The notes under the pieces were generated by a model. The model saw only the letters and a list, made by a program, of their open reading frames with translations, was not told the DNA's origin and ran no database searches. From contig CM041084.1 of NCBI GenBank assembly GCA_023079485.1, positions 125,402,292 through 125,466,291 on the forward strand: DNA of 64,000 bases. Direction: 5' to 3'. The number at the start of each line of letters is the position of its first letter. Position 1 is the first letter of the stretch. Source of the DNA: Archilochus colubris. Its lineage: Eukaryota; Chordata; Aves; Apodiformes; Trochilidae. The position numbers and the translations under genes are program-made. Below are positions 10,169-22,660 of the stretch, one piece after another.

Positions 10169-11331
10169 CCAGCCAAGGATCCTCCTTATTTTTCCTCTTT
10201 ATTAGAGCAATAAATCTCACAGTATACGTGGAAATTCATTTCATCATAAATGAAAATAAAATGTGTCCACCTATGCTTTCATTATAAACCTCTCAGATTT
10301 TAAACAAAAGGGAAAATATTTTTGAAAATAAACCTTACCAATTATGAAACAAGTCCCTGTTTTCTAACTGAATCACAGGGTTTCTCCTTACGATTCTTTT
10401 GCTTGCACAGGCACAAATCAGGAATAACTCTATCAAAGCTAATAAAAGTGATCTGGTACAGAAGTCATGCAAGAAAATGGAATACTCAACACAATGTGGT
10501 GAAATACCTGTTAGCCTGTCTGAACTACATCTTCCATGAAGCTCTGCAGTCCCCCCTGAATGAAACCAACGTGATAGAGTAAATCTAATCTATTAAGGGA
10601 GGTAAAAAACAAATGTCAAAATACTGGAACTGCCAATGGGACAAAACCTAAGATTTCAGCTAGCTGCAAAGTGATGTGTTCACATATGGTGGGTGCCATT
10701 TCCACCAAACAGACTCAAAATAAATATTAAGATCAAAGCCTGGAGAGGTGCTATTCTCAGTCCATAGAAGAGAGATTGCTGTGCTCCAGATGCACATCTG
10801 GAGTATCCACAAGACAGAAAAGTGTTCATGCAAAACTGTAGGGAAAGTATCTGTGGAGTAATAAATAGCAGCAGCCTGGCAAGTAATTCACCCTGAGATA
10901 ATTCAGAAATTTTGTTCCCTGGTTCTGTATATGTAAACCTATTTGGAATAACTAATTAGGAAGGCATTATATTTGAGGTAACCTGCCCAGTTCCCCCGAT
11001 ACAAAGACGAAATTAAAAAGGCAGAGCATACTAAATAAACCTCTAAAAATGCTAGAAATACTGGAAAGATCTTTATTTTGATACAACATTTTGCAATGAA
11101 TCACAATAAAAGAATACAAACTGAGTGGACAGAAGTAATGAAGTCACTAGCCTACCCCAAAAGCAGATTTAAGTGCACCTAGACTATTCAGGAGAGATTT
11201 TGTTCTTTAAAATCCCCAGTGAAATAGAATCCACGCTGTCTCCTGCATTCCTGCATTTCATTCAAAAAGGTGAAGATTTTCCCCAATATCAAATCTAAAG
11301 AGCTTGAATTTGACTGGTTGGTTATAGCTGA
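10169..11331. other. Single-copy non-coding sequence
   Basis: No gene or recognisable repeat was found. Short frames such as 10,322-10,582 have no domain. Confidence 0.5.
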
Positions 11332-11430
11332 GTTTTGGTTTGTTTTGATTTGTTTTGGGTTTAGTTGTGGGTTTTTTTGTTTGTTTTGATTTGTTTGTTT
11401 GGAGGTTTTTTTGCTTGTTATTTTTTGTTT
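11332..11430. repeat. T/G-rich low-complexity tract
   Basis: The tract is built of GTTTT, TTTGG and GTTTGTTTG units with no coding content. It is also the reason for the Asn/Lys/Gln-rich minus-strand frame at 11,188-11,460. Confidence 0.8.
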
Positions 11431-12059
11431 AAGACAGATAATTATTATGTGTTTAACCACATGCCTGTCTTTTGTCTAGAAGTCTTTGATGTACAGAATA
11501 TGTTCCCACAAGTTCCACCATGTCAGGGTTTAACATCAGGTTTGGGCTAGGGCACATCATTTGGATGAAATCACTTAAATATAACATCTGCTCAAAAGGG
11601 ATTTTTCCATTCCTTCTGTAATTTTGCTACTCTGTTGAGAGCGTGCTACAATTTAAAGGTTTTTTTCTAAAATGTGAAGGGAAAGAATAGACACATTAAT
11701 CCACAGTCAAATCTTCATCAAGTCCAGAGTAAAATTATTAATTTACATACACTGCATATGGTATTCTGGTTAATACAACCAGAATAACTTACAATGTTTA
11801 TTTTTTCAAAACTATAATTTTGAAAAACTCAGGTCTACTATGGTATTGAGATACTCTTCTTCAGAAAAAAAACTTAGATCTTTATCCTCATTTTGTATTT
11901 GTGCATTTCACTCTTCCCTCCAAGCATTTTACACATTTTACATCTATTACTGAATTTCAGCACACTGATATAAAACATCTCAACTTTTCCAACTTAATAT
12001 TTCTTTTCTATTGTTCAGAATGCTTCCAAACTCTCATATTTCATCCATAAACTATATGA
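11431..12059. other. Single-copy non-coding sequence
   Basis: AT-rich sequence without recognisable features. Confidence 0.5.
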
Positions 12060-13130
12060 AGAATACCTGATAGTCTGTTAGCAAGTCATTTATGAAAATG
12101 TTGAACAAAACCAAGGCCTGGCACTGTCCACCCTCCTTGACAGTCAGATGTTGAAAGCTCACCTTTAAGCATCATTTCCACCTAGCTATGCACCTTGTCT
12201 TAATTTCATCTAGATCATATTGTCCTAATTTATTTATGGACTCCTTTATGGGGACAGTGTCAGAAAGCTTGTCTGAAGTCAAAATTAATCCTCTGTTCCC
12301 ACATCCGATTAACCCAGAAATCCCATCAAAGAAAGTAATTAGAGTAGGTTGACGTGATTGTTTTTGACAAAACCACACTAGCTGTTTTTATTACTTTATT
12401 ATCTTCTCTCTGCCTACACATTGAATGCCTAATAATTTGTTCCAGTAAATTTCCAATGTTGAAATTACACCAGTTCATCTATAATTCTACAATAGTCTAT
12501 TTTCCCTTTTTTAGTCAGGTATTATGATTGCTAATGGTTCAGGGATTGAGCTGGCTGGGTTTTGTAGAGTACTTAAGGGCAAATTTAATTGGATCCTGTC
12601 AACATGAATACATCATGTTACATTAATATTGTTTAAATTGTTCCTTCCCAATTCTGTTTATATCTACTTGGTAACATTAACTTAAATACATGCCTACAGA
12701 ACTGAAGGGGATTTTTTTTCTCTTTTGTTTCTCTTTCTGGTTGAGCAATAGACCAGCACTGTCCTTTATCATTCTACCATTCTACCATATCAGAAATTTT
12801 TCCCTAAAGCTTTCATATACCTTATTTGTGTAGTGCAGTGCATCCAAATTTCTGATATCCTTCCTGTCTTTCCTCACCACTGAGATAGTTTATGACTCTG
12901 CTTTCAGTAACTGCTAGCTCTTCTTCACTCATTTTAATTTAGGTTATTTTCCCAGAAGACCATTTCTACTAGATCCCCAAGTTTGTTTAAGTTTTTGCAG
13001 TCACTGGTTCATGTTCTGCTGCTATGGTCGTGCCTGCCTAAAACCACAAATGTTGCCATTTTAGAGTCACCTTCCCCCAAACCGGCTTCCAGATTCTCAT
13101 CCAGTTTCAGAAATCTTTTAGTCACAGCCA
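12060..13130 (-). pseudogene. Ancient CR1/L3-like reverse-transcriptase relic
   Basis: The minus strand reads as a heavily decayed CR1 ORF2. At 12,172-12,378 the translation keeps SDKLSDTVPIKESINKLGQY followed by DLDEIKTR, equivalent to the CR1 reverse-transcriptase segment D-F-S-K-A-F-D-T-V-P-H...L-x-K-L-G-x-Y-x-L-D-E. Blocks to the right ('caaagaaagtaattagagta', 'attattttctctctgc'-like, 'ttgctaatggttcaggg', 'ccttcctgtctttcctcacc') appear in the order of older reptile/bird CR1s as I remember them, covering the region before and within the RT domain. The copy is interrupted by many stops and indels and is far more diverged than the other CR1s here. The right boundary is approximate. Confidence 0.6.
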
Positions 13131-16100
13131 AATATAAGAAATGATATTCGTAACAATGACTTTCTTTTAAAATACAGAACATTGTTCATATGTAAGACCT
13201 TCACCATACATACCATTTTTGGAACTTAGTAACCCATTCTCTCCAATCACACCAAATCCTTCTCATGTTTCCTGTGGCTTGATTCTTTTGACTGTCTACA
13301 ATAGATTCCAAGACTGAAATTGTTCCTTTTTTCCTCCCTTCATAACTTTATCCAAGCGAGGGAAGGTGTGCCTTCAAGAATTTTATTTCTCTCATGAACT
13401 CCTCTGTGGTCCCAGTAAGAAATATGCCAAAGGCCACTATAGTCATTTGATTCCTAATCATATGCTTGTCTCTGAAAGAGGGTGAGCATTTTGCAACATT
13501 CACAGCTCTTTTTCAAGATAAATATATCTATCAAAACACTGAGCCAGTAAAAACCTTCTATTTAAAATCTACAATAATCACATCCATAATTTTATAAGCA
13601 TATATAGTGATAAAAACATCAATCTACACAGGCAAATACTTCAACAGTGATATATAATGAGAAATCAGGACAGAATTAGTGATCCTGAAATGGATATAAT
13701 GAAACTTATAAAGTCTCTACGTATTTTGCATTATATATGTATTACAAAAATGCATTAAAATTTTGGAAGCAACCATTTAAATTCTAAACCTGTTGCTTAT
13801 AACAAGCTGATTCATTATCTCAGATTAATACTAACTTAAAGGCTGGGCATCTGAGTCAGAAATGTAGAACATCATTGTCCTAAAATCAAAGTAAATGAAA
13901 AAAGAATTCCAATAAAAAAAACCAAACAAAAACACACACTGACTTTGTAACTATCAACTACTTAAGTGATATTATTTGCATTTCAGTTTTTTATATACAT
14001 TTAATTAAGCTACTGTTGCATTCACATGGGATTTTCTCAGTATGTAATTGTTTCATACACAATTTTGATAAGTTAAACTTTTGCAGCCTTCTGCGATATA
14101 GCTTAGGAGAGTTTCCTTTACATTGTCACTTGCAAATACTTGGCAATTTAACAATCTTTCTTCAGAATAAACATTTATGAAAATGGCTATTGTTGTGACC
14201 TACATGTGCTTAAAAATATTTAAAATTTCCCCAGAGAGCGACAAGCTCAGTTTCTTGTCCTGTTCTTGGTATCACAATAGGCTGCTATTATTGAAAGTTC
14301 TCTCAGGATTTTCTGTTTCTTTTAGCTGGACATAAATACGGTGAGAAGGTTTTCACTAATGTTTGTTTAAAAGCTCCTCTAAAGTGATCTTATCTCCATC
14401 TCATTTGAGTTTATTCTTGCATTATTTTCAAAAAGATGTAAGAGGTGGTTTCTAGGTTCTTTAAAGTTGTATAAACCTAATCATTTCAATGACTGTAGAT
14501 ATAAACTCTTGCCCACCACAAGATAACTAGCATTTTTAAAAAAAAACTATCAGAGATAGGAAAAAAAGCATCAAATGTATTCCATGATTTTGAAGGTGCC
14601 TTAATCTGGTTCTGCTTCAGAGATTTTGTATACTGTCTGGCCCACTCTGTGCTGAATGGAGTGTAATGGAAAAACACTTCTTTTCTTATTGTTCATAGCA
14701 CATGTCAATAACTTAATGATGAATCTGATAATGGCACTTCATATAATGAGTAGTGTGAGCTGGTACAGAGAACAAACAGAAAACAGAGGAGGAGGAGAGG
14801 ATCTGAAAGACCTAAATACTGAGAGAAAAGTGCTCTCTACTAGAAGACCACTTAATTAAGCTATAGGATAATAACCTGAACTGCACAAACATGCCTCACA
14901 AAGTCAAAAGGTCAAATGCAAACATTACTATCCCTGAAATGAAGGAGAAAATTAAAATCAACCAAAGATTCATTACCTTCAGCAAGATCCAGTTTTGCTC
15001 GGAACACTCTAACACCATCATTTCACCACCCCGATTTATTAAAAATTTCAAAGGTGAAGTAAAACTATGGTGGTGAAAATAATGAAAAGAAATCTTGAGA
15101 AGGGTGATATAGTTTATGAAAAAGTTACAAGAAGAGTTTCAAGGGAAATTCAAGAATTCAAGAATTTAAAGTTTAAAAACTAAAGAGGGGTCAGATGTTA
15201 GTTTGAATCCATCCTAGACTTTGTGACAAAGAAATTTATTCATCCTTGATGTTAAAATAATAAGTTAGCTCTGATCTCTCTCTGCAGTAGCCTACACTGC
15301 CTGATCCAACAAAGTAAGATGTTTTCAGTTTCCACTAGAAAGGAATGAAGCTTTTATCTTATTAGCAGAAAATGCTACAGAAATTCAATAGCATGTTCCC
15401 AAAGTTCACCCTACAAATTGAAGAAAATCTTCACAGAATGACACTAAGATGCTAAAGAAGCTTAAAAGGAGATCATTAAAATAATGGCTGCATGTGTTCC
15501 AGTTTATATGAAGTTTGTCAAAAACTGTAAGAAACATTTTAGCTGAGGAACAGGCCTGTGAGACAGAAAATCACTGAATCAAGAAGAGGTCAATAGCCTA
15601 GAGAGATCTGAAAAGGAATTCTTCTGTGATGAGTTGTAGGCACTCAGACAAGTTATATTTTTAAAATACTTAATCTGATTTATTGGAATCAGATCCATTA
15701 TGTTCTTCTATCCAGCAACGGGTTCCAAGTATTACAGCTACAATAACAGGCCAAAGGTTAAACTGTACTGAGAACTTCTGACCGAAGCAGAATTATGAAG
15801 AAAGTCCACTGAAATTTTAAGTCCTATAAAGCAAAAAAGAATTAATTATCCATTATACAAATATAAGAAATAGGATTATTTCATAAATTAATACAGGTCA
15901 CATCACAATTCTTTTATGTAGAGTAGAGGACCCAAACTTTCTGATCCAGCCACTCTCAAAAATATCTTTCTCATGCCTTACACACATACTTTTATTACTT
16001 TAAGTTTTTAATTCAAATAATTTTTTTAAAATGAAATCTTAAAAGTCTGCCCTTCATCATTGTAATAAACTTGCAAATCCTTTTGGAGTCACTTGCAGCA

Positions 16101-18811
16101 CTGGAATGTGCAAGAATCTGTTGGCTGTGAGATGGAGAGTGCAGAGGAAGTGCACATAATGTTCCCAGCAACCTGTAATTTATTCCCTGCAACCTTCATG
16201 AGACTTAATGCTCACACAAGAAGTAAATGATCACAAATTCTTATAGCCTTCTACTCCACCAGCTCCTTTCTTAAAAGTGTGGTGGACTTTGACAGTGTTA
16301 AATTTTATTTTCTCATGTACTAACATGACAAAGCAGTGAGGTCATATTTAAGACACCATGTGATTACACATGAGAAACACAGATTAGATTTCCATGTCTT
16401 ATAAACAGTTACATGCTATTTTTCATCTTATTATGATCCTGAAGTAGTTCCTGGGAGCAAAACCCAAGGGATTTATGTGCCCACAGTAGGTGTATGGTAG
16501 AAGTCTGCTCCATGAATCTCTCCCTGGACTGACTGGGTTTGAGGCTTGAGTTTAATGAAGGAGACACATGTGGCCACCAGCTTCAGCTTTCAGTTATTTC
16601 TTTGCTTCTCCTAGAATCCTCAGGCTTTTTATGTCTGTAATTCTCAGACAAATTTCCCCTTTCCTATTTCTGACAAGGCAAAGAGGTTATAGTTAGTAAT
16701 TCCAAATAGCTTTTCACATATTGTCAAATGAATGAACACAAAGATGCCTTCAAACCATTATGGAGAAAACATCTACCCATACTCTGGAATTCACCATATT
16801 TCAACAGAAAATGTTACAAAAGGATAAGAGGGTTTTTTGAGGTTTTTGCTTTTTCTCTGGTTTATTTGGTTTTGGAAAAGTTAGCTTAAATAAGAAATTA
16901 TTATGTGTAAGGCTAAACACCAAACCTTAGATGCAGATAAAGAGGATTCATCATCAAGAAATCTATCAATATCTCCTAGCAAACACCTAGAAGTTAATTA
17001 TACTAATTTCACACACTAATGCCTTTGGACTGCACCTGAAAGAGCCTACAGCCACTTTAGGAAAGAAAAACATAAAAGCTGCTGGAAGAGTGCATTTGAA
17101 CAACACTGTATGGCTCTTGTTTACAGCTCTTGCTACTGCTATATTTAAGTTATATTTAAATTACATATTCAAGTATTATTCAGACCTTAGTAAGGATCTA
17201 GTGACATTTTTTTGCCTTAGTTGTACATCTAGTTGTATAAATCTTTATATGTCCTGGTTTTAAATCAAAGAGATGAGCTCTGGATCAGCCAAAGAGACAA
17301 TCAATTCTCATTCCCTGAATGGAAAAGGCCCATTCTGGGCTCCTCCAACAAAGCCAGTTTAATTATAGATCCAGCTGCAACCTACCAGAACCACATTAAA
17401 AACAGGCTTATATCCAGATCCTAATCTATATCCTCACCTTGAAACTGGCTTTTTTTCCTGACTGAAAAATATGCTATCATCTAAAACCTGCTGTTCTGCA
17501 GGGGTTCCACCCTGCTTTCATTGAAGGGGCACTTTGCCTCTGACTTCAAGACTGCTGTGATATTGAAAGCTTTTAAAGAGCACTGTACCCTTCCAATCTA
17601 CATTCTGCTCACAGTGTACAGGCCTGCTAACTGTCTTCTTTTTAACTGTGATGAATTCAGCAAGGTGCAACCAGGTAATTCTGAATAAATGCTCCGTTTG
17701 ATTCAGTTCTGGTTATGCAACAGTCATAAAGTAGAGCTAATTTCCCTGGTTTTGTACAGCCAGGGTGCAAACAAGGCAATTTCACTATTTTCTTGTCTGC
17801 TTTGACAACTGCCAGGCCAGTTCTGAGTCTTCCAGCTTGTTCCTAGCTCCCTCCAAGTCATTTCCACAGCAACTCAGAGGCCACATAGGAAGACTTGAGC
17901 AGTGGATCAACACGAGTGGTGCTCATGCATGTATTCAGACACCACTGCCTCTGGACATCTAATGAAATACAATTTTACAATTCTTCTGGAGCTGCTGAAT
18001 TAGGAAGTCAGATTTCCTGTTCAACCTTTAGATGACCAGAGTGCTTTTATGAGAAAAAATAATTTTTAAATCATTACATGACACAGGATTTTCTGTCCCC
18101 TTAAGCCTATTTCTTGAAGAAGCCTGAGACCTATGAAACTACCAAAACCCCATAATTTTTAATTTTATAGTCTCAGACAAATCACACTACCTAGTCACTA
18201 CTGTAAGATATGAGTACCTTCATAATTTTTTAGTCAGTGTGCTGAAAACATTAAAGTTAATTATTACAATGGACTCACGAGGGATTGCATAACAGATGTC
18301 TTCAATTGCGTTAAAATGAAAAAAAAGCAACAAACAAACAAACAAAAAAACCAAACAGAAATTTTATTTATAATTATTTTACATATGCAGTATGTCTTTT
18401 ATTTTCCCATGATGTACTAGGGGCAAATTCAAGTAAAGAAACCAGATCTTTTGACTCCTATGCTCTGCTGTGCCACCTTGGCATTATTTTTTCTCTCTTT
18501 CCTTCAAAGTAATCAGTGAAATACAATGCCAACCTAACCATATTAAAAGTGTAATTTAAGAAAGAGAGGGTTTTATTTTTTTAATTGTAAAATATGCTAG
18601 CAAGTGTCTTTCTTGCAGCTCTCATAAATTAAGTCTAATACAGCACCATCATGTTTTGAATTCTGACTTTGTTTAATTACAGATGTGGGTAAATCTCCAT
18701 TGCCTGTGGTTAGCATAAAACATGGATATGTATGACCTATAAAAATTCAAATACTTAAAATAAATCTAATAAAATCTGTTATCACTTTATTTAAAACTAC
18801 TCCAGTATACT
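13131..18811. other. Single-copy non-coding sequence
   Basis: Nearly 6 kb of AT-rich sequence without a recognisable gene, RNA gene or mobile element. The frames present are all under 70 codons and have no domain. A 'tgtcctggtttt' at about 17,249 resembles an LTR start but lacks supporting downstream sequence. Confidence 0.5.
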
Positions 18812-18935
18812 CAGGCTGCCCAGGGAGGTTGTGGAGTCTTTTGGGTTGTTGGGTTTGGGTGTTTTGGTGGTGTTGGGGGGGGGTTGGTGTGTTTTGGGTT
18901 TTGGATTCTATGATTCTATGATTCTATGATTCTAT
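18812..18935 (+). mobile_element. CR1 LINE 3'-end fragment with G/T-rich insert
   Basis: A plus-strand CR1 block ('ggctgcccagggaggttgtg', 'gagtct') is followed by about 65 bp of G/T-rich simple sequence including a run of nine G. It ends with nearly four copies of ATTCTATG (18,905-18,935), the diagnostic CR1 3' terminus. The normal 3'-UTR segment between these parts is replaced or overrun by the G/T-rich tract. Confidence 0.8.
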
Positions 18936-19844
18936 ACTCTGCTCATTGTCTTAAAGTACTTGCAACATAAGAAATTCTCCTTACTCATACTAACCTCCAC
19001 AGCATTGATTTGTGCTTAGGAGATTGAGTTAGAAATGCAATTTTCCAATTACACTGTTAAAAGCAGTTTCATGTGCACTACAGGCCCACAATTCCCACAC
19101 CAATTTGTATTTCTACAATCACAGTTTCTTAGTGTTAACACCAGCTTTCTCTCTTTTGTAGTGTAAAACACCTTACACTAAAAGTGAGAATTGATTTATT
19201 AGCACTCCTTTTAAGTACATCTAATGCACCAAGATGCATCTGAAGCATCTCACTACTCCTGTGAAAGAGCAAAGTAACTCTGCAGCCTATTCATCTTTTT
19301 CCAAACTTAAATAAACTCATTTGCATGAGCAGTGATGTTAGAGGTACTGCTCCTTTCTGGGACAGATGCTAGACTCAAGAAACAGCTACTGAATGCAGAC
19401 AACAGCTTTTTGGGGGCTGCTTCATTTTGCTTCAAGAACCACTGATACATGGCAGGAATGAGCACTGGTTCACTCCTGTAGCACAGTCAGTTCCCTTATA
19501 CATATGTGGGTAGGAACGACTGACAGTAGTAGGCATCTCATTGCAGGCACTGAAAAAGGATCTTCTTATGTGACAGGGGAAAGGCAAAAGTAGGGCACAA
19601 AAAGAAACAAGACAATTACATGTCTGGCTGAAGTCCATTCCCTTGCTTTTCCCATTAGTATGATGCTTCTTTCCATTACAGATTTACTATTGCAGTTCTT
19701 TGAAGGGAGTAATTCCATCACAGAAACAAAGCATGACAAATGTATTTTTTTCTCATTTGCTTGTTCTGACAGGTCTAAACTTCAATTCCAAACTCTATTT
19801 GAGTCATACTTAATTGAAACACATGCTACATGCAAACTATATGC
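18936..19844. other. Single-copy non-coding sequence
   Basis: No gene or recognised repeat. Confidence 0.5.
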
Positions 19845-19926
19845 AAAACATTGCTGAAGCAGACACCGCTATAAATTCTGCTCAGAAAACATTTCTGAAG
19901 CAGCCACCACTATAAATTCTGCTCAG
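19845..19926. repeat. Two-copy 41-bp tandem duplication
   Basis: Units at 19,845-19,885 and 19,886-19,926 differ at only 3 of 41 positions. Both contain 'ctataaattctgctcag'. No reading frame or known motif family is evident. Confidence 0.9.
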
Positions 19927-20894
19927 AAGAAACGGATCCCTATATCCATGCAACCTGTTTTCCATTGAGAGAATTCCAAATTCTTCTTTAATTTTTCTTT
20001 AATCTCTGAGGCACTAAAGAAATGTGATTATCTTATGCCACATAATGCATCCCTACAAGTAACATCAGTATTTAAATATTTTTTCTTTTTTAAGTGCAAC
20101 CAAAAAAAGTTCAGATTTCCTGTGACTTTAGAGCACTAAATACTATCTAATGCATCATCTCTTTCATTTTTGGTCTAAGGCCATTTCTTTCAGTCTGTTT
20201 TCTCACCTATGTAAGTGGTAAAATGAAAAGCCTACATTCTATTCCCTTTTAAACTTACCAAAAATCTCCAGTACGTTTTTTCTCCTCCAGTGTTTATCCA
20301 ATAAGCACACATCTTAAATGGGATGATTCCAGATAAAAATGTCAAAACCAAACTATATATAAAAGCTTAGTTCAGCTTTGTCATTCTTGGTGAAAACTAC
20401 TCTGTTGTCATAGAGTTAGATACCTTCCTCACTGTAAAGCTCCCTCTGTTTAAGCAGTAGGTGACAACCTTGACTAAGTTGTCTCTCTCAGATGCAAATT
20501 CTAATTTGACGCTACTCCAGGTGAGCAAGATCTCAGATTCAGATGTCTAAGCTCTGGGACTAGCTCTTCAAACCATTTAAGTGCCAAAATGAATTGAATA
20601 TATTTCTCCTAAATAAACATGGCTGTAACAGAGATGATGGCTTATCATTGATTTCTTAAAGGAGAACAAGTTGGTGACAGAAATAACTTGGGTTCAACAA
20701 AGGAATTTCCAAAAGATAGAGATGTGTTTTCCGCCTAAAAAATAAAATCAGTGGAAAATGAAGATTTAGGAACAAAACAAAACCAAACAGACAGGGGGGA
20801 GAGTACGTTCCTCAGGGAAACAACCTCCTGAATGTTATTTTACCTCTCACGGTACTAACAAATGTTATGCTCACCCAGAAGCTTGCTTTGTTCG
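19927..20894. other. Single-copy non-coding sequence
   Basis: No gene or recognised repeat. Confidence 0.5.
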
Positions 20895-20918
20895 TTCATT
20901 CATTCATTCATTCATTCA
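20895..20918. repeat. (TTCA)n microsatellite
   Basis: Six consecutive TTCA units. Confidence 0.95.
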
Positions 20919-22134
20919 ATTCTCCCCCTTCATATTCCATTTCTGACCAAAAAAAAAATAGAATTTTTGTCCAGAGAGCATGATCTTTTTAAAACTTTCC
21001 TACTTCTGTTGTTTCAGTGAAAGTTCTCTTTGCTCTAATGCTCCTGTCATTTGCTACTGGATTTCTGGCCAGAGAGCTTTTCAGAGTAAATGGCCCTGCC
21101 TAGAGAGTATCCACGCTGTTCCCAAAGGGAATCAATGCCAATAGCATTGCATTTCTCTCTTCACACCTTCCCACACATTGGGCAACAGTTTTCTTGTAGA
21201 AAAATTAACTCTTACAGCCTTAGCAACAACCATATTCAAAATAAGACTGAAATTCATTGTGGCAGCCACACATGCACACACAGGAAAGAAAAAAAAAAAA
21301 AGAAACCCACAGAAGAGGACTTTGAAGCCACCTGAAGCCCTAGCCATCACATAGACATAATATGTAGCACAATAAAATATGCTTGAACCAAAGCGAAGTC
21401 AATTTTAGAGGGTGATTGAGCTCCAGAGACTGTTCCTGAGAAAACATCACCTCAAGGTTTACTGTTTTAAATGGCCTGTCAGTTTACAAATAACAAGATC
21501 ATAAGAAACTCCACATGCACACACACACACACACACCCCCTTTCCAGCTCCCAGCATGGGATACAGAAAGCTGGTTTCTCTCTCACATTCTCTTCAGTAA
21601 TCTTGATCCAGCTTCTACATAGTAAAAGGATAACTAAGGCAAGTATCAGTAAATGTGGACATTAGTAAGTCCCTTCATTGAAGATGATGTTTTGTTTGAT
21701 AATATTTATCAGTCCTATACACATGCTCTTTTCTGTGAACCCTGTGAAGCAGTAAGTTCTGGAGAGCCTAACCATTTTCTATTTCTAGAGGCTCATCTGG
21801 GATAAAAGGTAGTTGTATTTCAATTAAGAACAATGTGGGCCGAGCAACCTTTAAAGAAATAGATGCATATTTCTGGGCATAAAATACAATTTGTCATCTG
21901 CTCTTGCAACAGCTAGAAAATCAACAGTAAGGGCTGGAATCACAGCACCATATGACAGGTATTATCCAGGTCACCAGGATGGACCCAGGCACAGTTTGCA
22001 AGAGGCAGATGGGAGATGGGCAGGAGGTGTGGAGAGGCCATACAGTCAAGCAGCTGCATCACATTTAGGCTGTCTGCATCAACTAAAGAAGAAGGATAAA
22101 ACCACCTTCACACGCTGAGTAAATCTAGGCTGTA
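20919..22134. other. Non-coding sequence with simple repeats
   Basis: The interval contains a long A run near 21,288-21,302 and a (CA)n run at 21,518-21,536. No gene was recognised. Confidence 0.5.
21518..21536. repeat. (CA)n microsatellite
   Basis: About nine CA units followed by a short C run. Confidence 0.9.
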
Positions 22135-22660
22135 AGAATCATAGAATCATAGAATTGGCTGGGTTGGAAGGGACCTCAGAGATTATCAAGTCCAACCCTT
22201 GAACCACCATTGTGGTTGCTAGACTATGGCACTGAGTGCCACATCCAGTCTCTTTTTAAATATCTCCAGGGATGGAGAATTCACTACTTCCCTGGGCAGC
22301 CCATTCCAATGCCTGATCACCCTCTCCATAAAGAAAATCTTTCTAATATCTAACCTGAACTTCCCCTGGCACTACTTAAGACCGTGTCCTCTTGTCTTGT
22401 TGAAAGTTGCCTGGGAAAAGAGCCCAACCCCCACCCAGCTACAACCTCCTTTCAGGTAGTTGTAGAGAGTGATGAGGTCTTCCCTGAGCCGCCTCTTCTT
22501 CAGGCTGAACAGCCCCAGCTCCCTCAGCCTCTCCTCATAGGGTTTGTGCTCGAGTCCCTTCACCAGCCTGGTTGCCCTCCTTTGGACCTGCTCCAGGACC
22601 TCGATATCCTTCCTGTACTGAGGGGCCCAGAACTGGACACAGTACTCGAGGTGTGGATAC
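22135..22660 (-). mobile_element. CR1 LINE, 3' end with part of ORF2
   Basis: This is the best preserved CR1 in the window. On the minus strand it starts at about 22,660 inside ORF2 and runs through the 3' UTR to a terminus of repeated 'atagaatc' at 22,135-22,150. The frame from about 22,660 to 22,372 is open and encodes the C-terminal end of the CR1 reverse-transcriptase protein: [18 protein letters not shown], then the [14 protein letters not shown] and [19 protein letters not shown] blocks, ending in TRGHGLK. The copy is 5'-truncated, so it lacks the catalytic RT core and the endonuclease. The open frame suggests moderate age. Confidence 0.92.

Noticed and set aside
17249..17430. 'tgtcctggtttt' as an ERVL LTR start (also at about 9,189)
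   Set aside because: Only the first dozen bases fit; the sequence that follows does not resemble the LTR.
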